Shown: positions 33,342 through 44,000, counted from the stretch's first letter. The stretch: 64,000 nucleotides of DNA from CAWELS01 sp964468205 (GCA_964468205.1 CAYXVG010000005.1:1-64000), one strand, 5' to 3'. Translations and numbers: made by a program. Notes: generated by a model not told the origin, from the sequence alone.

Positions 33342-34637
33342 ATGAAAGACACCGCCACTAACCGCCGCGGCTTCATGAAGAGCGCCGGAGCCGCCGCCTT
33401 CACAACTTCACTTTTCACAGGCCGGGTAAAGGGAGCCAACGACCGCAAGGTCGGCGCCTACATCGGCACCGGCCGCATGGGCCTCGGCAACATCCGCTAT
33501 TCGGCCGCCGCCGGCGATATCGTGCGGAAGTATGTCTGCGACGTCTACGAGCCGAACCTGCAGAAGGCTGTCGACCAGACCGGAGGCGAGGCGAAGCCGA
33601 TCCGCGACTTTCGCGAAATCCTCGCCGACAACGAGGTGGATTTCATTTGCATCTCCACACCGGATCATTGGCATGCCTACCAGACCGTGGAAGCGTGCAA
33701 GGCAGGCAAGGACGTCTATGTCGAGAAGCCGATCTGCGTCACCGTGGAGGAGGGGGCACAGATGGTGGAGGCGGCCCGGAAGTACAACCGCGTCGTGCAG
33801 GCCGGTACCATGCAGCGCTCCGGCAAACATTTCCAGCAGGCCGTCGAGATCGTGCGGTCCGGCATGATCGGTAAGGTCAGTTTCTGCCGCACCTGGAACT
33901 ACGGCAACCAGAGCGGCATGGGCAATCCGCCGGATACGGACCCGCCGCCGAACCTTGATTGGGACATGTGGCTCGGCCCCGCGCCCGAGCGTCCGTTTAA
34001 TGCGAACCGCTTCGGCGTCACGCCCGATACTTTCTCCCATTTCCGCTGGTTCTGGGACTACGCGGGCGGCATGATGACGGATTGGGGCGTCCACCTACTC
34101 GACATCGTGCAGTGGGCTTTCGACGAAGAGATGCCGGGCTCCATCGTCGCTCTTGGCGGAAAATTCGGCATCCCGGACAATCGCGAGACGCCCGACACCC
34201 TGCAGGTGACCTATCAGTACCCGAGCGGCTTCGTGGCCACCTACGAGAACCGGATTCTAAACGGCCACACCTTCGCCCGCGGGCACAACATCTCATTTCA
34301 CGGGACCGAGGGCACGCTCTACGTCTCCCGCCGTGGTTACCACCTGATACCCGAGCATCCGGAGACCAGCAACATCTCCGAAGTCGAGGTGAAGCAGTTC
34401 AACAACATGAACATCGCTCACTGGCAGAATTTCTACGAGTGCATGGAGACGCGCGAGCGCCCCATCAGCGACATCGAGAAGTGCAACCACACGACCACTG
34501 CCTGCCTGCTCGGTAACGTCTCGCTGCGCAGCGAACTGCGTCTTGACTGGGACAACGGGAACTGGACTACCAAACAGGCCGCCGCGCGGAGCCTACTCCG
34601 CCGCGAGGCCCGCGCCCCCTGGAAGATCGTGGTCTGA
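33342..34637 (+). CDS. Gfo/Idh/MocA family oxidoreductase, Tat-exported
   Basis: 431 aa. The twin-arginine leader is explicit (NRRGFMKSAGAAAFTTSL), followed by the Rossmann fold (GAYIGTGRMGLGNI), the EKP motif (VEKPIC) and the C-terminal domain with HWQNFYECMETRERP. It starts 13 bases after the GT-B gene stop. It is a paralogue of the protein at 25419-26624 (same DHWHA motif) but not a tandem duplicate. Confidence 0.88.
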   Translation: MKDTATNRRGFMKSAGAAAFTTSLFTGRVKGANDRKVGAYIGTGRMGLGNIRYSAAAGDIVRKYVCDVYEPNLQKAVDQTGGEAKPIRDFREILADNEVDFICISTPDHWHAYQTVEACKAGKDVYVEKPICVTVEEGAQMVEAARKYNRVVQAGTMQRSGKHFQQAVEIVRSGMIGKVSFCRTWNYGNQSGMGNPPDTDPPPNLDWDMWLGPAPERPFNANRFGVTPDTFSHFRWFWDYAGGMMTDWGVHLLDIVQWAFDEEMPGSIVALGGKFGIPDNRETPDTLQVTYQYPSGFVATYENRILNGHTFARGHNISFHGTEGTLYVSRRGYHLIPEHPETSNISEVEVKQFNNMNIAHWQNFYECMETRERPISDIEKCNHTTTACLLGNVSLRSELRLDWDNGNWTTKQAAARSLLRREARAPWKIVV

Positions 34638-34789
34638 GAAAGCCGGCGGCGGCTCCTATCTGGTCAGCGAGAAGTGGACGCCGGCTCCACTGGCGCCGCT
34701 ACCCTTGGCGAATTCCACATTCGTTAACTCGCCGAGCAGGATTTGATTCCAGAGCCGCTTCGATTCGATCCATCCAGGGGATCATCCAG

Positions 34790-35040
34790 TCCAGCGGTGA
34801 AATCTTTAGGACCACATCAAGATCATCGACGGCATCGCCTTCAGACCAACTTACTGGCGATCAATGCCACGGTAGAGGCGGCCGGCGAAGGCGAAACAGG
34901 CGTAGGATTTGCCGTGGTCGCCGACGAGCCGAGGAACCCCGCGCAAGGGTGCGCATCTGCCGCTCGGGAAACAATCGGAATACTTAGAGAAATCGATCGG
35001 ACGGACCGAGGCCGGTGAACGCTTTCCGCAGGAGTTACTC
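34790..35040 (+). pseudogene. Methyl-accepting chemotaxis protein signalling-domain remnant
   Basis: Pieces of the MCP hairpin tip appear in order in changing frames: IKIIDGIAF at 34816, QTNLLAINATVEAA from 34842 (one base lost between them), then GVGFAVVADEPRNPAQ with conserved residues altered, and EYLEKSIGRTEAGE at 34978 after a second frame change. No intact reading frame links them and the receptor's N-terminal part is absent. It is a decayed gene fragment. Confidence 0.85.
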
Positions 35041-35536
35041 GCTGACACAAGCGACATTTCCCCGCAGTCAATCTTCTCTTCATGTGGCGGCGATATTTTG
35101 TTTGCCCACCGCCGCTCCGGCAATCGCCTCGGACGAAGATCCGCGGCCGGACTGGGCCGGGGGTCCCAGAACCACAATCGTTCCTACTTCGCGGTCGACA
35201 GGAGCGGCTTGGTCGATTTCTTCCGTAGCGTGGCGCTTCCCACTGCCTCCCACTGCCATTACCGGGAAGCTAACGCTTACGCCGCCGCTGCTGTACTCGA
35301 ATGTGGCGGACAGGAACATCCGGGGGTACGGCGGCGGCGCACACTCACAGCGTCTTCGGAGGGCTCCCTGTGTCCTACGCACCCTGATCCATTCCAGCGA
35401 CCCTCAACACAGGAGGAAGTCGCCCGCCAGGCGTAGCCGCTCCAACAGCGGGCTCGACCGGTACTGCCGATTGGAACGCGGGCGTCCACCCCGACATTTC
35501 GCTATCCTGTTGGATAAGAAGAAGAGGGGCTATCCG
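35041..35536. other. Region without a convincing gene
   Basis: With the MCP remnant this forms an 899-bp gene-poor stretch (34638-35536). Open frames lack resemblance to known families and ribosome binding sites. Left of the remnant, a minus-strand frame ending at 34656 encodes a short piece (WNQILLGELTNVEFAKGSG) that may be another gene tail; I could not identify it. The whole interval looks like a decayed locus. Confidence 0.5.
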
Positions 35537-35818
35537 TTGAAGAAACCTGCAGTGTTGTTGGGAATTGCCTTGGCGGCCGTGGTGTTGGGCGTGCTGGTCT
35601 ACTCCTCGCTGGGATTGCGCCAGTATCGAGTGGAAGTCTGCATCGAGTTCCAGGGCAGGCAGGCTTGCCGGACGGCGTCGGGAGCCACCCGGGAAGCGGC
35701 GCGGCGGACCGCAACCGACAACGCTTGCGCGCTGATTTCGAACGGAATGACGGAATCGATCGCGTGTTCCAACACGCCGCCGTCGAAGATCACCTGGCAC
35801 GACGGAGCCTCCGACTAA
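35537..35818 (+). CDS. Small membrane-anchored protein, unknown
   Basis: 93 aa from a TTG start preceded by GAGGGG. A single N-terminal hydrophobic span (AVLLGIALAAVVLGVLVYSS) is followed by an exported 65-residue domain with three cysteines (CIEFQGRQAC and a later ACS), including a CRTASG stretch. The family is not recognised. It is 18 bases before the next exported protein gene, so the two are probably co-transcribed. Confidence 0.55.
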   Translation: MKKPAVLLGIALAAVVLGVLVYSSLGLRQYRVEVCIEFQGRQACRTASGATREAARRTATDNACALISNGMTESIACSNTPPSKITWHDGASD

Positions 35819-35836
35819 CCTCGAAAGGGATGCGCA

Positions 35837-36415
35837 ATGAAGACGACAATGTTGCTGTACGGGGCGCTGCTGGCGCCGCTCGGATTGACGGCCGGCGAAG
35901 TTCCGCCGCTGGAGGAGCAGATCGCCGGGGCGGTGCAGGCCGCACCGGAGGAATGGCGGACCGGAGCCGGCGTGCTCGGCTATGGTGCGGACGGAAAGCT
36001 GACTTTGCTGCGGGAACCGGCCAACCATCTCCACTGTCTCGCAGACGACCCGTCGCAGGACGGGTTCAACGTCGCCTGCTACCACAAGGAGTTGGAGCCA
36101 TTCATGGCGCGCGGCCGGGAACTCGCGGCCCAAGGCGTAACGGGCATGGAACGCCACAAGATCCGCTGGAAAGAGATCGAGGACGGCGAGCTGGCAATGC
36201 CGCGCGAGCCGCGTACGCTCTATGTCCTGCGGGGCAGCAGCTTCGACGCCGCCACGGGCGAGGTGGCCGCCGGCTACCTGCGATGGGTCGTCTATACCCC
36301 GTTCGCGACGCCTGAGTCCACCGGACTATCAGCGGAAGCCGCTCCGGACAAACCGTGGCTGATGTACCCGGGAACGGCCGGCGCCCACATCATGATCAGC
36401 CCGGCGAAGCGCTGA
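35837..36415 (+). CDS. Exported protein of unknown function
   Basis: 192 aa with a signal peptide (MKTTMLLYGALLAPLGLTAG). The mature part has a conserved-looking two-strand pattern (LREPANHLHCLADDP, FNVACYHKELEPFM, YLRWVVYTPFATPESTGL) and one pair of Cys. I do not recognise the family. Its ATG lies 18 bases after the preceding small membrane protein gene. Confidence 0.7.
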   Translation: MKTTMLLYGALLAPLGLTAGEVPPLEEQIAGAVQAAPEEWRTGAGVLGYGADGKLTLLREPANHLHCLADDPSQDGFNVACYHKELEPFMARGRELAAQGVTGMERHKIRWKEIEDGELAMPREPRTLYVLRGSSFDAATGEVAAGYLRWVVYTPFATPESTGLSAEAAPDKPWLMYPGTAGAHIMISPAKR

Positions 36416-36512
36416 GAGCCGCGACGAACCATTATCGCTTAGCTTCGCCGGGCGCCGCCGCAGAGTGGCAGGCGCCAGCCGCTTATAGAATAGGATTGGT
36501 GCGAGTAGACTC

Positions 36513-37151
36513 ATGGAATCGTTGATCAAGGGGATTGAGATTTTCCAGCGGTCCGTATACCCGGAGCACCGGGAGCTGTTCGAGCGCCTGGCGATGGGAC
36601 AGAATCCCGAGGTGTTGATGATCACCTGCTCAGACTCCCGCATAGATCCGAGCCTGGTGACGCAGACGAAGCCGGGCGAGCTGTTCTTAATCCGAAACGC
36701 GGGGAATATTGTTCCTCCCGGCAGTGCGGGAGGTGGCGAGGCGGCCACCATCGAGTATGCGGTGAAAGTGCTTGGGGTCCGTAACATAGTGATCTGTGGG
36801 CATACGGATTGCGGGGCGATGAAAGCTCTACTCGCGCCGGAGCAGTTGACGAACCTCCCTGCCCTCAAGAAGTGGCTGGAGCCGGCCCGCACAGCGCGCC
36901 GCGCGCTGGAGCAGGATCCGGCCGGGGATCCGCTGCGGGCAGTGATAGAAGAGAACGTGCTCACGCAGATCGAAAACCTGAAGAGCCACCCGGCCGTCGC
37001 GGAGGCTCTCGCCACTGGCGCACTTCTCATAGTGGGGGCCGTCTACGAGATTGAAAGCGGGGAGTTCTTGATATACCGTCCGGGCCTGCGAAAGTTTGTG
37101 CCGCTGTCCCAGGTCAGCCGGGAGGAGTTGCTGGCCGAGGGCGGCCGGTAA
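36513..37151 (+). CDS. Beta-carbonic anhydrase
   Basis: 212 aa. Zinc ligands Cys39 (CSDSR), His97 and Cys100 (HTDCG) and Asp41/Arg43 are all present, as is the RNAGNIVPP motif. It interconverts CO2 and bicarbonate in the cytoplasm. Length is normal. It is a single gene with its own upstream region. Confidence 0.95.
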   Translation: MESLIKGIEIFQRSVYPEHRELFERLAMGQNPEVLMITCSDSRIDPSLVTQTKPGELFLIRNAGNIVPPGSAGGGEAATIEYAVKVLGVRNIVICGHTDCGAMKALLAPEQLTNLPALKKWLEPARTARRALEQDPAGDPLRAVIEENVLTQIENLKSHPAVAEALATGALLIVGAVYEIESGEFLIYRPGLRKFVPLSQVSREELLAEGGR

Positions 37152-37212
37152 CGTTTAACCTGCGGGCGCGAGGCCGTAAAGACAACGCATCTGCGAGAAT
37201 GAAGCTTATTCC

Positions 37213-38562
37213 ATGAGCGATTGGTCGCCGGAGTCGTGGCGTTCGAAGCCGGCTCTACAACAACCCCACTACCCCTCAGCCGAAAATCTGGAGCGGGCTC
37301 TATCGGAGTTGGCGACGCTGCCGCCACTGGTTTCCCCCTGGGAAATCGCCGCGCTCAAGACGCAACTGGCCGGAGCGGCGGTAGGGAAGCGGTTCCTCCT
37401 GCAGGGAGGCGACTGCGCCGAGCGGTTCGCCGGCTGCAACGCGGAAACCATCACTAACAAGTTGAAGATCCTGCTCCAGATGAGCCTTGTCCTGGTGCAG
37501 GGAAGCAAGTGTCCGGTGATTCGCGTCGGCCGGATCGCGGGCCAGTATGCCAAGCCCCGGTCGCAGGACACCGAGACCCGTGACGGCATCACGTTGCCTG
37601 CCTACCGCGGGGCGCTGGTCAATCACCCTGGCTTCACCGCGGCGGAACGCGAGCCCGACCCGCAACTTCTGCTGCGGGCATACGAGCGCTCTGCCCTGAC
37701 TCTGAATTACGCGCGAAGCCTCATGAAGGGCGGCTTCGCCAATCTGCATCACACCGAGTACTGGGATCTCGACTGGGTCCGCCATGCGCCCCGGGCCGCC
37801 GAGTACCGGCGCATTGTGGAGAGCATTGCGGACTCGCTCAAGTTCATCGAGAATGTGCTCGGCCTACATGCGGCCGAGATCGAGCGGGTCGACTTTTTCA
37901 CCAGCCACGAGGCTCTTCATTTGCCCTACGAAGCCGCCCAGACCCGCCGCTCGCCGCGGACCGGAAACTGGTGCAACCTCACCACACACCTCCCGTGGAT
38001 TGGGATGCGCACCGCCGATCCCGAAGGCGCTCATGTCGAGTACTTCCGCGGCATCGCCAATCCCGTGGCCGTCAAGGCAGGCCCTACGATGACGCGCGAG
38101 ACGCTGCTCCGCCTGCTCGACATACTCCACCCTGACAACGAGCCCGGACGGCTGACGCTCATCCACCGCTTCGGCTGCCGCAAGATCGCCGATTTCCTGC
38201 CGCCGATGATCGAGACCGCTCGGGAGAGCGGGAAGACCGTGGTGTGGTGCTCTGACCCGATGCACGGCAACACCCGGCTCACCTCCGGCGGTTTGAAGAC
38301 CCGACGCTTCGCCGATATCCTCAGCGAGCTCGAGCAGGCCTTCGACATTCACGGCGCCACTGGCAGCGTCCTTGGCGGCGTCCATTTCGAAATGACCGGC
38401 GAGAATGTCACCGAGTGCATCGGCGGCGCGCGAGGCCTCTCCGAGGAGGACCTCGGCCGCGCCTACAGGTCCGAGGTTGACCCGCGCCTCAACTACGAAC
38501 AGGCGCTCGAGATGGCGATGCTGATCGCGCGCAGAATGTCGGCAATGAGTGCGGCGAAATAA
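37213..38562 (+). CDS. Class II 3-deoxy-7-phosphoheptulonate (DAHP) synthase
   Basis: 449 aa, matching plant-type class II DAHP synthase, the first enzyme of the shikimate pathway. Conserved segments are visible: LLQGGDCAERF, GRIAGQYAKPRS, HEALHLPYE, DPMHGNT and GGVHFEMTGENVTEC. The metal ligands Cys, His, Glu and Asp in these segments are intact. It forms no obvious operon with its neighbours. Confidence 0.95.
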   Translation: MSDWSPESWRSKPALQQPHYPSAENLERALSELATLPPLVSPWEIAALKTQLAGAAVGKRFLLQGGDCAERFAGCNAETITNKLKILLQMSLVLVQGSKCPVIRVGRIAGQYAKPRSQDTETRDGITLPAYRGALVNHPGFTAAEREPDPQLLLRAYERSALTLNYARSLMKGGFANLHHTEYWDLDWVRHAPRAAEYRRIVESIADSLKFIENVLGLHAAEIERVDFFTSHEALHLPYEAAQTRRSPRTGNWCNLTTHLPWIGMRTADPEGAHVEYFRGIANPVAVKAGPTMTRETLLRLLDILHPDNEPGRLTLIHRFGCRKIADFLPPMIETARESGKTVVWCSDPMHGNTRLTSGGLKTRRFADILSELEQAFDIHGATGSVLGGVHFEMTGENVTECIGGARGLSEEDLGRAYRSEVDPRLNYEQALEMAMLIARRMSAMSAAK

Positions 38563-38602
38563 CGCTTCAGGATAAACGGTCTCCGGTATACTGGAAACCA
38601 AA

Positions 38603-40120
38603 ATGATCCGCTTTCAGATTATCCTGTCCTTAATCGGCCTCTGCTTCCTCTCGTCAAGCTTTGCGGCGGAGAGGCCGAATATTGTCCTTATCTATGCCGA
38701 TGACGTCGGCTATGGGGACCTGAGCTGCTATGGAGCTAAGCGCGTAAATACGCCGCATCTCGACCGGCTCGCCGCGGCCGGGCTGCGATTCACCGACGCC
38801 CATTGCTCGTCGGCCACCTGCACACCCTCCCGCTACTCCATGCTAACGGGCGAGTACGCTTTCCGGCAGGAGCGCGCCAGGATATTGGCGGGCGACGCCC
38901 CGGCGCTGATTCTTCCCGGGCGGGTTACGATCGCTTCCATGCTCCAAGAGCAGGGATACCGCACCGGCGTGGTCGGCAAGTGGCACCTCGGTCTCGGCAC
39001 TGGGAACGTCGACTGGAACAGCGAGGTCAAGCCGGGGCCGCTCGAAATCGGCTTCGACTACTCTTTTCTGATCCCTGCCACCGGCGACCGCGTCCCGTGC
39101 GTCTACCTCGAAAATCATCGCGTGGCAGGCCTCGACCAGAACGACCCCATCCAGGTCAGCTTCCGCGCTCCGGTAGGCGACGAGCCAACCGGTTATGACC
39201 GGCCCGATCTGTTGAAAATGCACCCCAGCCACGGCCACGATCGCACCATTATCAACGGCATCAGCCGCATCGGATACATGAGCGGCGGAAAAGCGGCGCG
39301 CTGGGTGGACGAGGACATGGCTGATGTGATCACGGAAAAGGCAGTCGCTTTCATCGACCGCAGCGTGAAGGAGCGGGGACGGGAGCCATTCTTCCTTTAC
39401 TTCTCATTCCACGACATTCACGTTCCCCGCGTGCCGCATCAACGGTTCGTGGGCAAGACCCCGATGGGGCCGCGCGGCGACGCCATCGTGCAGATGGACT
39501 GGTGCGTGGGCGAGATCGTTGCGGCGCTGGACCGGCACGGCTTGGACGAAAATACTCTGGTGATCTTCGCGAGCGATAACGGCCCGGTAATCGACGACGG
39601 CTACCACGACGACGCCGTCACGAAGCTCGGTGACCACAAGGCCGCCGGCCCGTTTCGCGGCGGCAAATACAGCAACTTCGAAGGAGGCACGCGGACGCCT
39701 CTGATTGTGCGCTGGCCCGGGCATGTGAAAAAGGGCGTCTCGGACGCGCTGGTGAGCCAATTGGATTTCCTCGCTTCGTTCGCGACGCTCACGGGACACA
39801 AACTAGCTCCGGGATCTGGCCCGGACAGCATGGACACGATGGACGTCCTGCGGGGCCGCTCCGCGAAGGGCCGCGAGGCGCTGATCGAGCACGGCCGCGC
39901 GCTTTCACTCCGGCAGGGGAACTGGAAGTACATAGAACCGAATAACGGGCCGAAGATCAACGAGAATACGGATACCGAGCTCGGCAACGATCCGGAACCG
40001 CAGTTGTACAATCTGGCTGAGGATATTGGAGAGACCAAGAATCTAGCCCCCCGGCATCCGGAAAAGCTACGGGAGATGGCGGAGTTGATCGAGAAGATTC
40101 GGCGCGGCAACGGCGATTGA
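38603..40120 (+). CDS. Secreted arylsulfatase-family sulfatase
   Basis: 505 aa with a signal peptide (IILSLIGLCFLSSSFAA). The formylglycine signature is C73-T-P-S-R in SSATCTPSRYSMLTGEYA. Metal ligands are in NIVLIYADDVGYGDL and FASDNGPV, and GKWHLG is present. It needs a formylglycine-generating enzyme, not seen in the window. The substrate is probably a sulfated polysaccharide or sulfate ester. Confidence 0.95.
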   Translation: MIRFQIILSLIGLCFLSSSFAAERPNIVLIYADDVGYGDLSCYGAKRVNTPHLDRLAAAGLRFTDAHCSSATCTPSRYSMLTGEYAFRQERARILAGDAPALILPGRVTIASMLQEQGYRTGVVGKWHLGLGTGNVDWNSEVKPGPLEIGFDYSFLIPATGDRVPCVYLENHRVAGLDQNDPIQVSFRAPVGDEPTGYDRPDLLKMHPSHGHDRTIINGISRIGYMSGGKAARWVDEDMADVITEKAVAFIDRSVKERGREPFFLYFSFHDIHVPRVPHQRFVGKTPMGPRGDAIVQMDWCVGEIVAALDRHGLDENTLVIFASDNGPVIDDGYHDDAVTKLGDHKAAGPFRGGKYSNFEGGTRTPLIVRWPGHVKKGVSDALVSQLDFLASFATLTGHKLAPGSGPDSMDTMDVLRGRSAKGREALIEHGRALSLRQGNWKYIEPNNGPKINENTDTELGNDPEPQLYNLAEDIGETKNLAPRHPEKLREMAELIEKIRRGNGD

Positions 40121-40175
40121 CGCTGGCCCACGCATACGCTGACGCCACCTCCCGACGGTCATGTGAAGGTCCGGG

Positions 40176-40195
40176 CGCGCCGGCTACCCGGCGCG
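40176..40195. terminator. Bidirectional terminator between sulfatase and cus operon
   Basis: A perfect 8-bp GC-rich stem (CGCGCCGG with CCGGCGCG, 4-nt loop) lies between two converging genes. On the plus strand it is followed by a T-rich stretch, which fits an intrinsic terminator for the sulfatase gene. The stem also contains the stop codon of the 48-aa minus-strand ORF. Confidence 0.65.
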
Positions 40196-40330
40196 TTCGA
40201 TTTTCTCAATCACCAGCCCCTTCACCCCACTCTTCTCAATTAGCCTGCCGGTGACCTGCACCTTCGACTCGACGTAGTCCATCAGCTTCGTGTTTGGGTT
40301 CGAGTGATCGGTGGAAAGCTTAGTCAGCAT
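40184..40330 (-). CDS. 48-aa protein at the end of the cus operon
   Basis: A small ORF beginning 20 bases after the upstream gene stop, with AAGGAG about 12 bases before the ATG. It includes VQVTGRLIEKSGVKGLVIEKIE, which reads like two strands of an OB-type fold. The length is short and no family was recognised; it could be the end of a truncated protein. Confidence 0.5.
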   Translation of the reverse strand: MLTKLSTDHSNPNTKLMDYVESKVQVTGRLIEKSGVKGLVIEKIERAG

Positions 40331-40350
40331 GGTCTCTTCTTACTCCTTTG

Positions 40351-41028
40351 TCAGTCGGTTTGCAGTTGATAGAGCCGCAATTTCAGCTCCCGGTAGAACT
40401 TCGGATCGAGCTTCTCCTTAAGGTCGAACTGGTAAATCCGCGTGTGGGAAAACTCCCGGCGGTTCTTCTCGTAAACGTGAATCTCGAAGTGATAGGGATG
40501 GGCCGACCAGACCGAATCCACGTCGCGGTCCAACCGCCACCTCCGGGCGTCTTTCGTGTGTTCGGTGGCATAGAAAACAGCCCCGTTCACGAACCGGAGT
40601 TCCCCTTCGCAACCGCCGAGGGAATGCAGGTGTTTCACCGGTAGCTCGTAGGCCGCGGCGCCGGCGTCGCGCGCCACTCGGTCCGTCACAGGCCGGCCGA
40701 ACCATTTCTCGATCCGGGCCATGAACTCGTCTGCCAGCGCGCCGCCGGTCAACCGGAACCGGTAGGATTTGTCGCGCCCGAGGTACTTCGTCTGGTCCTC
40801 ATAGGTGAGAATGTCGATCTCGGACTCGGTGAGGCGGTCAACGTGCTGAATATCGAGCCACGGCCATTGGCGGCTGTGCTTCGGCTTCGCGGCTTCATAG
40901 CGAATGCCCTCGGCTGTGATGTGCAGAGTGCCGTCGCCGTTGAACCAGCCATCGCGTACGTGCACTGCGTCGAAGGACTCCGCCGCCAGTAGAGTGGCCG
41001 CTGTCAACGCGAGTATCAGTAGTCTCAT
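40351..41028 (-). CDS. Exported protein linked to CusA, unknown
   Basis: 225 aa from the ATG at 41028, which overlaps the cusA stop as ATGA. It has a signal peptide (MRLLILALTAATLLAA) and a body rich in Trp, Tyr and His (for example HSRQWPWLDIQHVDRL, HPYHFEIHVYEKN). The family is unknown to me. Translational coupling to cusA suggests a periplasmic role in the metal efflux system; metal binding is only inferred. Confidence 0.7.
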   Translation of the reverse strand: MRLLILALTAATLLAAESFDAVHVRDGWFNGDGTLHITAEGIRYEAAKPKHSRQWPWLDIQHVDRLTESEIDILTYEDQTKYLGRDKSYRFRLTGGALADEFMARIEKWFGRPVTDRVARDAGAAAYELPVKHLHSLGGCEGELRFVNGAVFYATEHTKDARRWRLDRDVDSVWSAHPYHFEIHVYEKNRREFSHTRIYQFDLKEKLDPKFYRELKLRLYQLQTD

Positions 41029-44000
41029 GAGTTCTCCTTCAGATGATGAAAGCCAGTGAACTTCCCGCCTTCCGGCAAGCGGCGGGCCCGCCACAGATAG
41101 AAGATCACCGGGTAGATGGCCAACTCCATGAAGCCGGAAGTGATTACGCCGCCCACCATGGGTGTGGCAATGCGTTTCATCACATCCGCCCCGGCCCCGT
41201 GGCTCCAGAGTATCGGCAGGAGGCCAGCGACAATTACGGCGATCGTCATCACCTTCGGCCGTACGCGCTTCACGGCGCCGTGGTAGACGGCGTCCATCAG
41301 GTCGTTGCGGTTCTTCAGCAGGCCTCTCTTTTTGAAATCTTCAAACGCGTGGTCGAGGTAGAGCAGCATCACCACGCCGGTCTCGGCGTCCAGTCCGGCA
41401 AGGGCGATAATGCCTACCCACACCGCGATTGACATGTTGTAGTCGAGCAGGTAGAGCAGCCAGATGGCGCCGACCAGAGAGAACGGCACGGCCAGCAAGA
41501 CAATACCCGTCTTGATCACCGACTTCGTGTTCAGGTAGATGATCACGAAGATAATGATCACCGTGAGCGGGATCGCGAACATCAGTCGCTCCTGCGCCCG
41601 CTGCATATACTCGTACTGCCCGCTCCAGGCGATCGTGTAGCCTGCGGGCAACTCGAGGTGGCTCTCGATCAGCTTCTTCGCGCCTTCGACATACGTTCCA
41701 ACATCGACGCCCCGGATGTCGACGTAGACCCACGCGTTGGGCCGCGAGTTCTCGCTCTTGATCCCCGGCGGGCCTACGGCAAAGCGGAGGCTGGCCAGTT
41801 GCCCCAGCGGAATCTGCGCACCCGTCGGCGTCGGCACCAGCACCTGCCGAAGCGCCGGAAGACTGTCGCGGAACTCGCGGCTATAGCGAAGGTTTACCGG
41901 GTAGCGTTCCAGCCCCTCAACGGTGGTGGTAAGGTTCATTCCGCCGATGGCCGTCTGTATCACTTGTTGCACGTCGCCGGTGGTGAGCCCGTGCCGGGCA
42001 ATGGCCGCCCGGTCGATCTCGAAATCCAGATAGTTGCCGCCCATCACCCGCTCGGCGTAGACGCTGAGCGTGCCCGGGTGCTCCCGCAGCAACTCCTCCA
42101 CCTCCCGGCCCAGTTCCTCAAGCACCTGAAGGTCAGGGCCGCCGAGTTTGATGCCGACCGGCGTTTTGATACCGGTGGAGAGCATGTCGATGCGGGTTTT
42201 GATGGGCATCGTCCAGGCGTTCGTCAAACCCGGCACGTTAACCGCGGCGTTCAGCTCATCGGTGAGTTTTTCCACCGTCATGCCCGGCCGCCACTCGTCC
42301 TCGGGTTTGAGCCGTATGGTCGTCTCGATCATGGTCAGCGGCGCCGGGTCGGTCGCAGTCTCGGCCCGCCCGATCTTGCCGAACACCGCCTCCACCTCCG
42401 GGAAGGTCGCGATAATGCGGTCTGTCTGCTGCAGCAGTTCCCGGGCCTTGGTGACCGACATACCGGGCAGAGTCGTCGGCATGTAGAGCAGATCCCCCTC
42501 CCACAGTGGCGGCATGAACTCCGAGCCGAGGCGCTGGTACGGAATCACCGTGACGGCCAAAACCAGCACTGTCACCAGCAGCACCGGCCACCGGAACCGC
42601 ATCACGAATTCGAGCAGCGGATGATACAGCCACACCAGAAAACGATTGACTGGGTTCTTCTCTTCCGGAAGGATACGCCCCCGGATGAAATAGCCCATCA
42701 GCACCGGCACCAGGGTGATCGAGAGCAGCGACGCGGCCGCCATCGCCCAGGTCTTGGTGAAGGCAAGCGGTTTGAAAAGCCGGCCCTCCTGCTCCTGTAG
42801 TGTAAAGACGGGAATGAACGAAACCGTGATCACCAGGAGCGAATAAAAGAGAGCCGGCCCCACCTCCATGGCCGCATCGCGGATGATCTCCCAGTGCGGT
42901 TTCTTGCCGCCGTCGCGCTCGATGTGTTTGTGCGCGTTCTCGATCATGATGATCGCCGCGTCCACCATCGCCCCAATGGCGATCGCGATGCCTCCGAGCG
43001 ACATGATGTTGGCGTTGATTCCCTGCTGGTGCATCACGATGAACGACATCAGCACCGCCAGCGGCAGCGTCACGATCGCCACCAGCGCGCTGCGGAAGTG
43101 CAGCAGGAAGAGAATGCAGACCAGCGCCACCACCAGGCTCTCTTCAAGCAGCTTCTCGGTCAGCGTATCCACGGCGCGGTCGATCAGCTCGGAGCGGTCA
43201 TAGGCGACCTCGATCTCCACTCCCTCCGGCAAGCCCGCCTCCAGGGCGGCGAGCTTCGCTTTCACGTCCTGAATCACCTGCCGCGCGTTCGCCCCGTAGC
43301 GAACCACGACGATGCCACCCACAATCTCGCCTGCGCCGTTCCATTCCGCAATACCGCGGCGAATCTCGGGACCGTACTGCACGCGCGCCACATCTTCGAG
43401 CAGCACCGGCGTCCCGCGCGTATCCACGCCAAGAGCGATCTGTCGAACATCGTCCAGCGAGCCGATATAACCGGGTGCGCGAATCATGAACTCTTTCTCG
43501 GCCACCTCGAGCAGCCGGCCGCCCACGTCATTGTTCGATCGCCTCACGGCATCACCGATCTTCGAGATCGGTATGTTGTAAGCCCGCAGCTTGTTCGGGT
43601 CCACCGTAATTTGGTACTGCTTGACGAAGCCGCCGACGCTCGCCACCTCGGCCACGCCGGCAACACTCGTCAACTCGTACTTCAGATACCAGTCCTGCAG
43701 CGAGCGCAGCTCGGCCAGATCGTGCCGGTCCGACTTCAGCCCGTAAATGAAGGCCCAGCCGACGCCGGTGGCATCCGGTCCGAGCGCCGGCGTCACCCCA
43801 CGCGGCAGCCGTCCGGAGACAAAATTCAACGATTCGAGCACCCGGCTCCGCGCCCAGTACATGTCCGTGCCGTCCTCGAATATCACGTACACGAATGAGA
43901 AGCCGAAAAACGAATAGCCCCGGACTGCCTTCGCGTACGGCACGGCCAGCATCTGTGTCGTAAGCGGGTACGTGACCTGGTCTTCCACAATGCGCGGGGC

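Noticed and set aside
34656..34776. Minus-strand gene tail near the chemotaxis remnant
   Set aside because: An upstream stop leaves only about 40 residues and I could not identify a family; mentioned in the gap entry but not called as a gene.
40270..40300. Possible tRNA T-loop (GGGTTCGAGT)
   Set aside because: No acceptor stem, anticodon arm or CCA-compatible fold around it; it lies within a coding frame on the minus strand.
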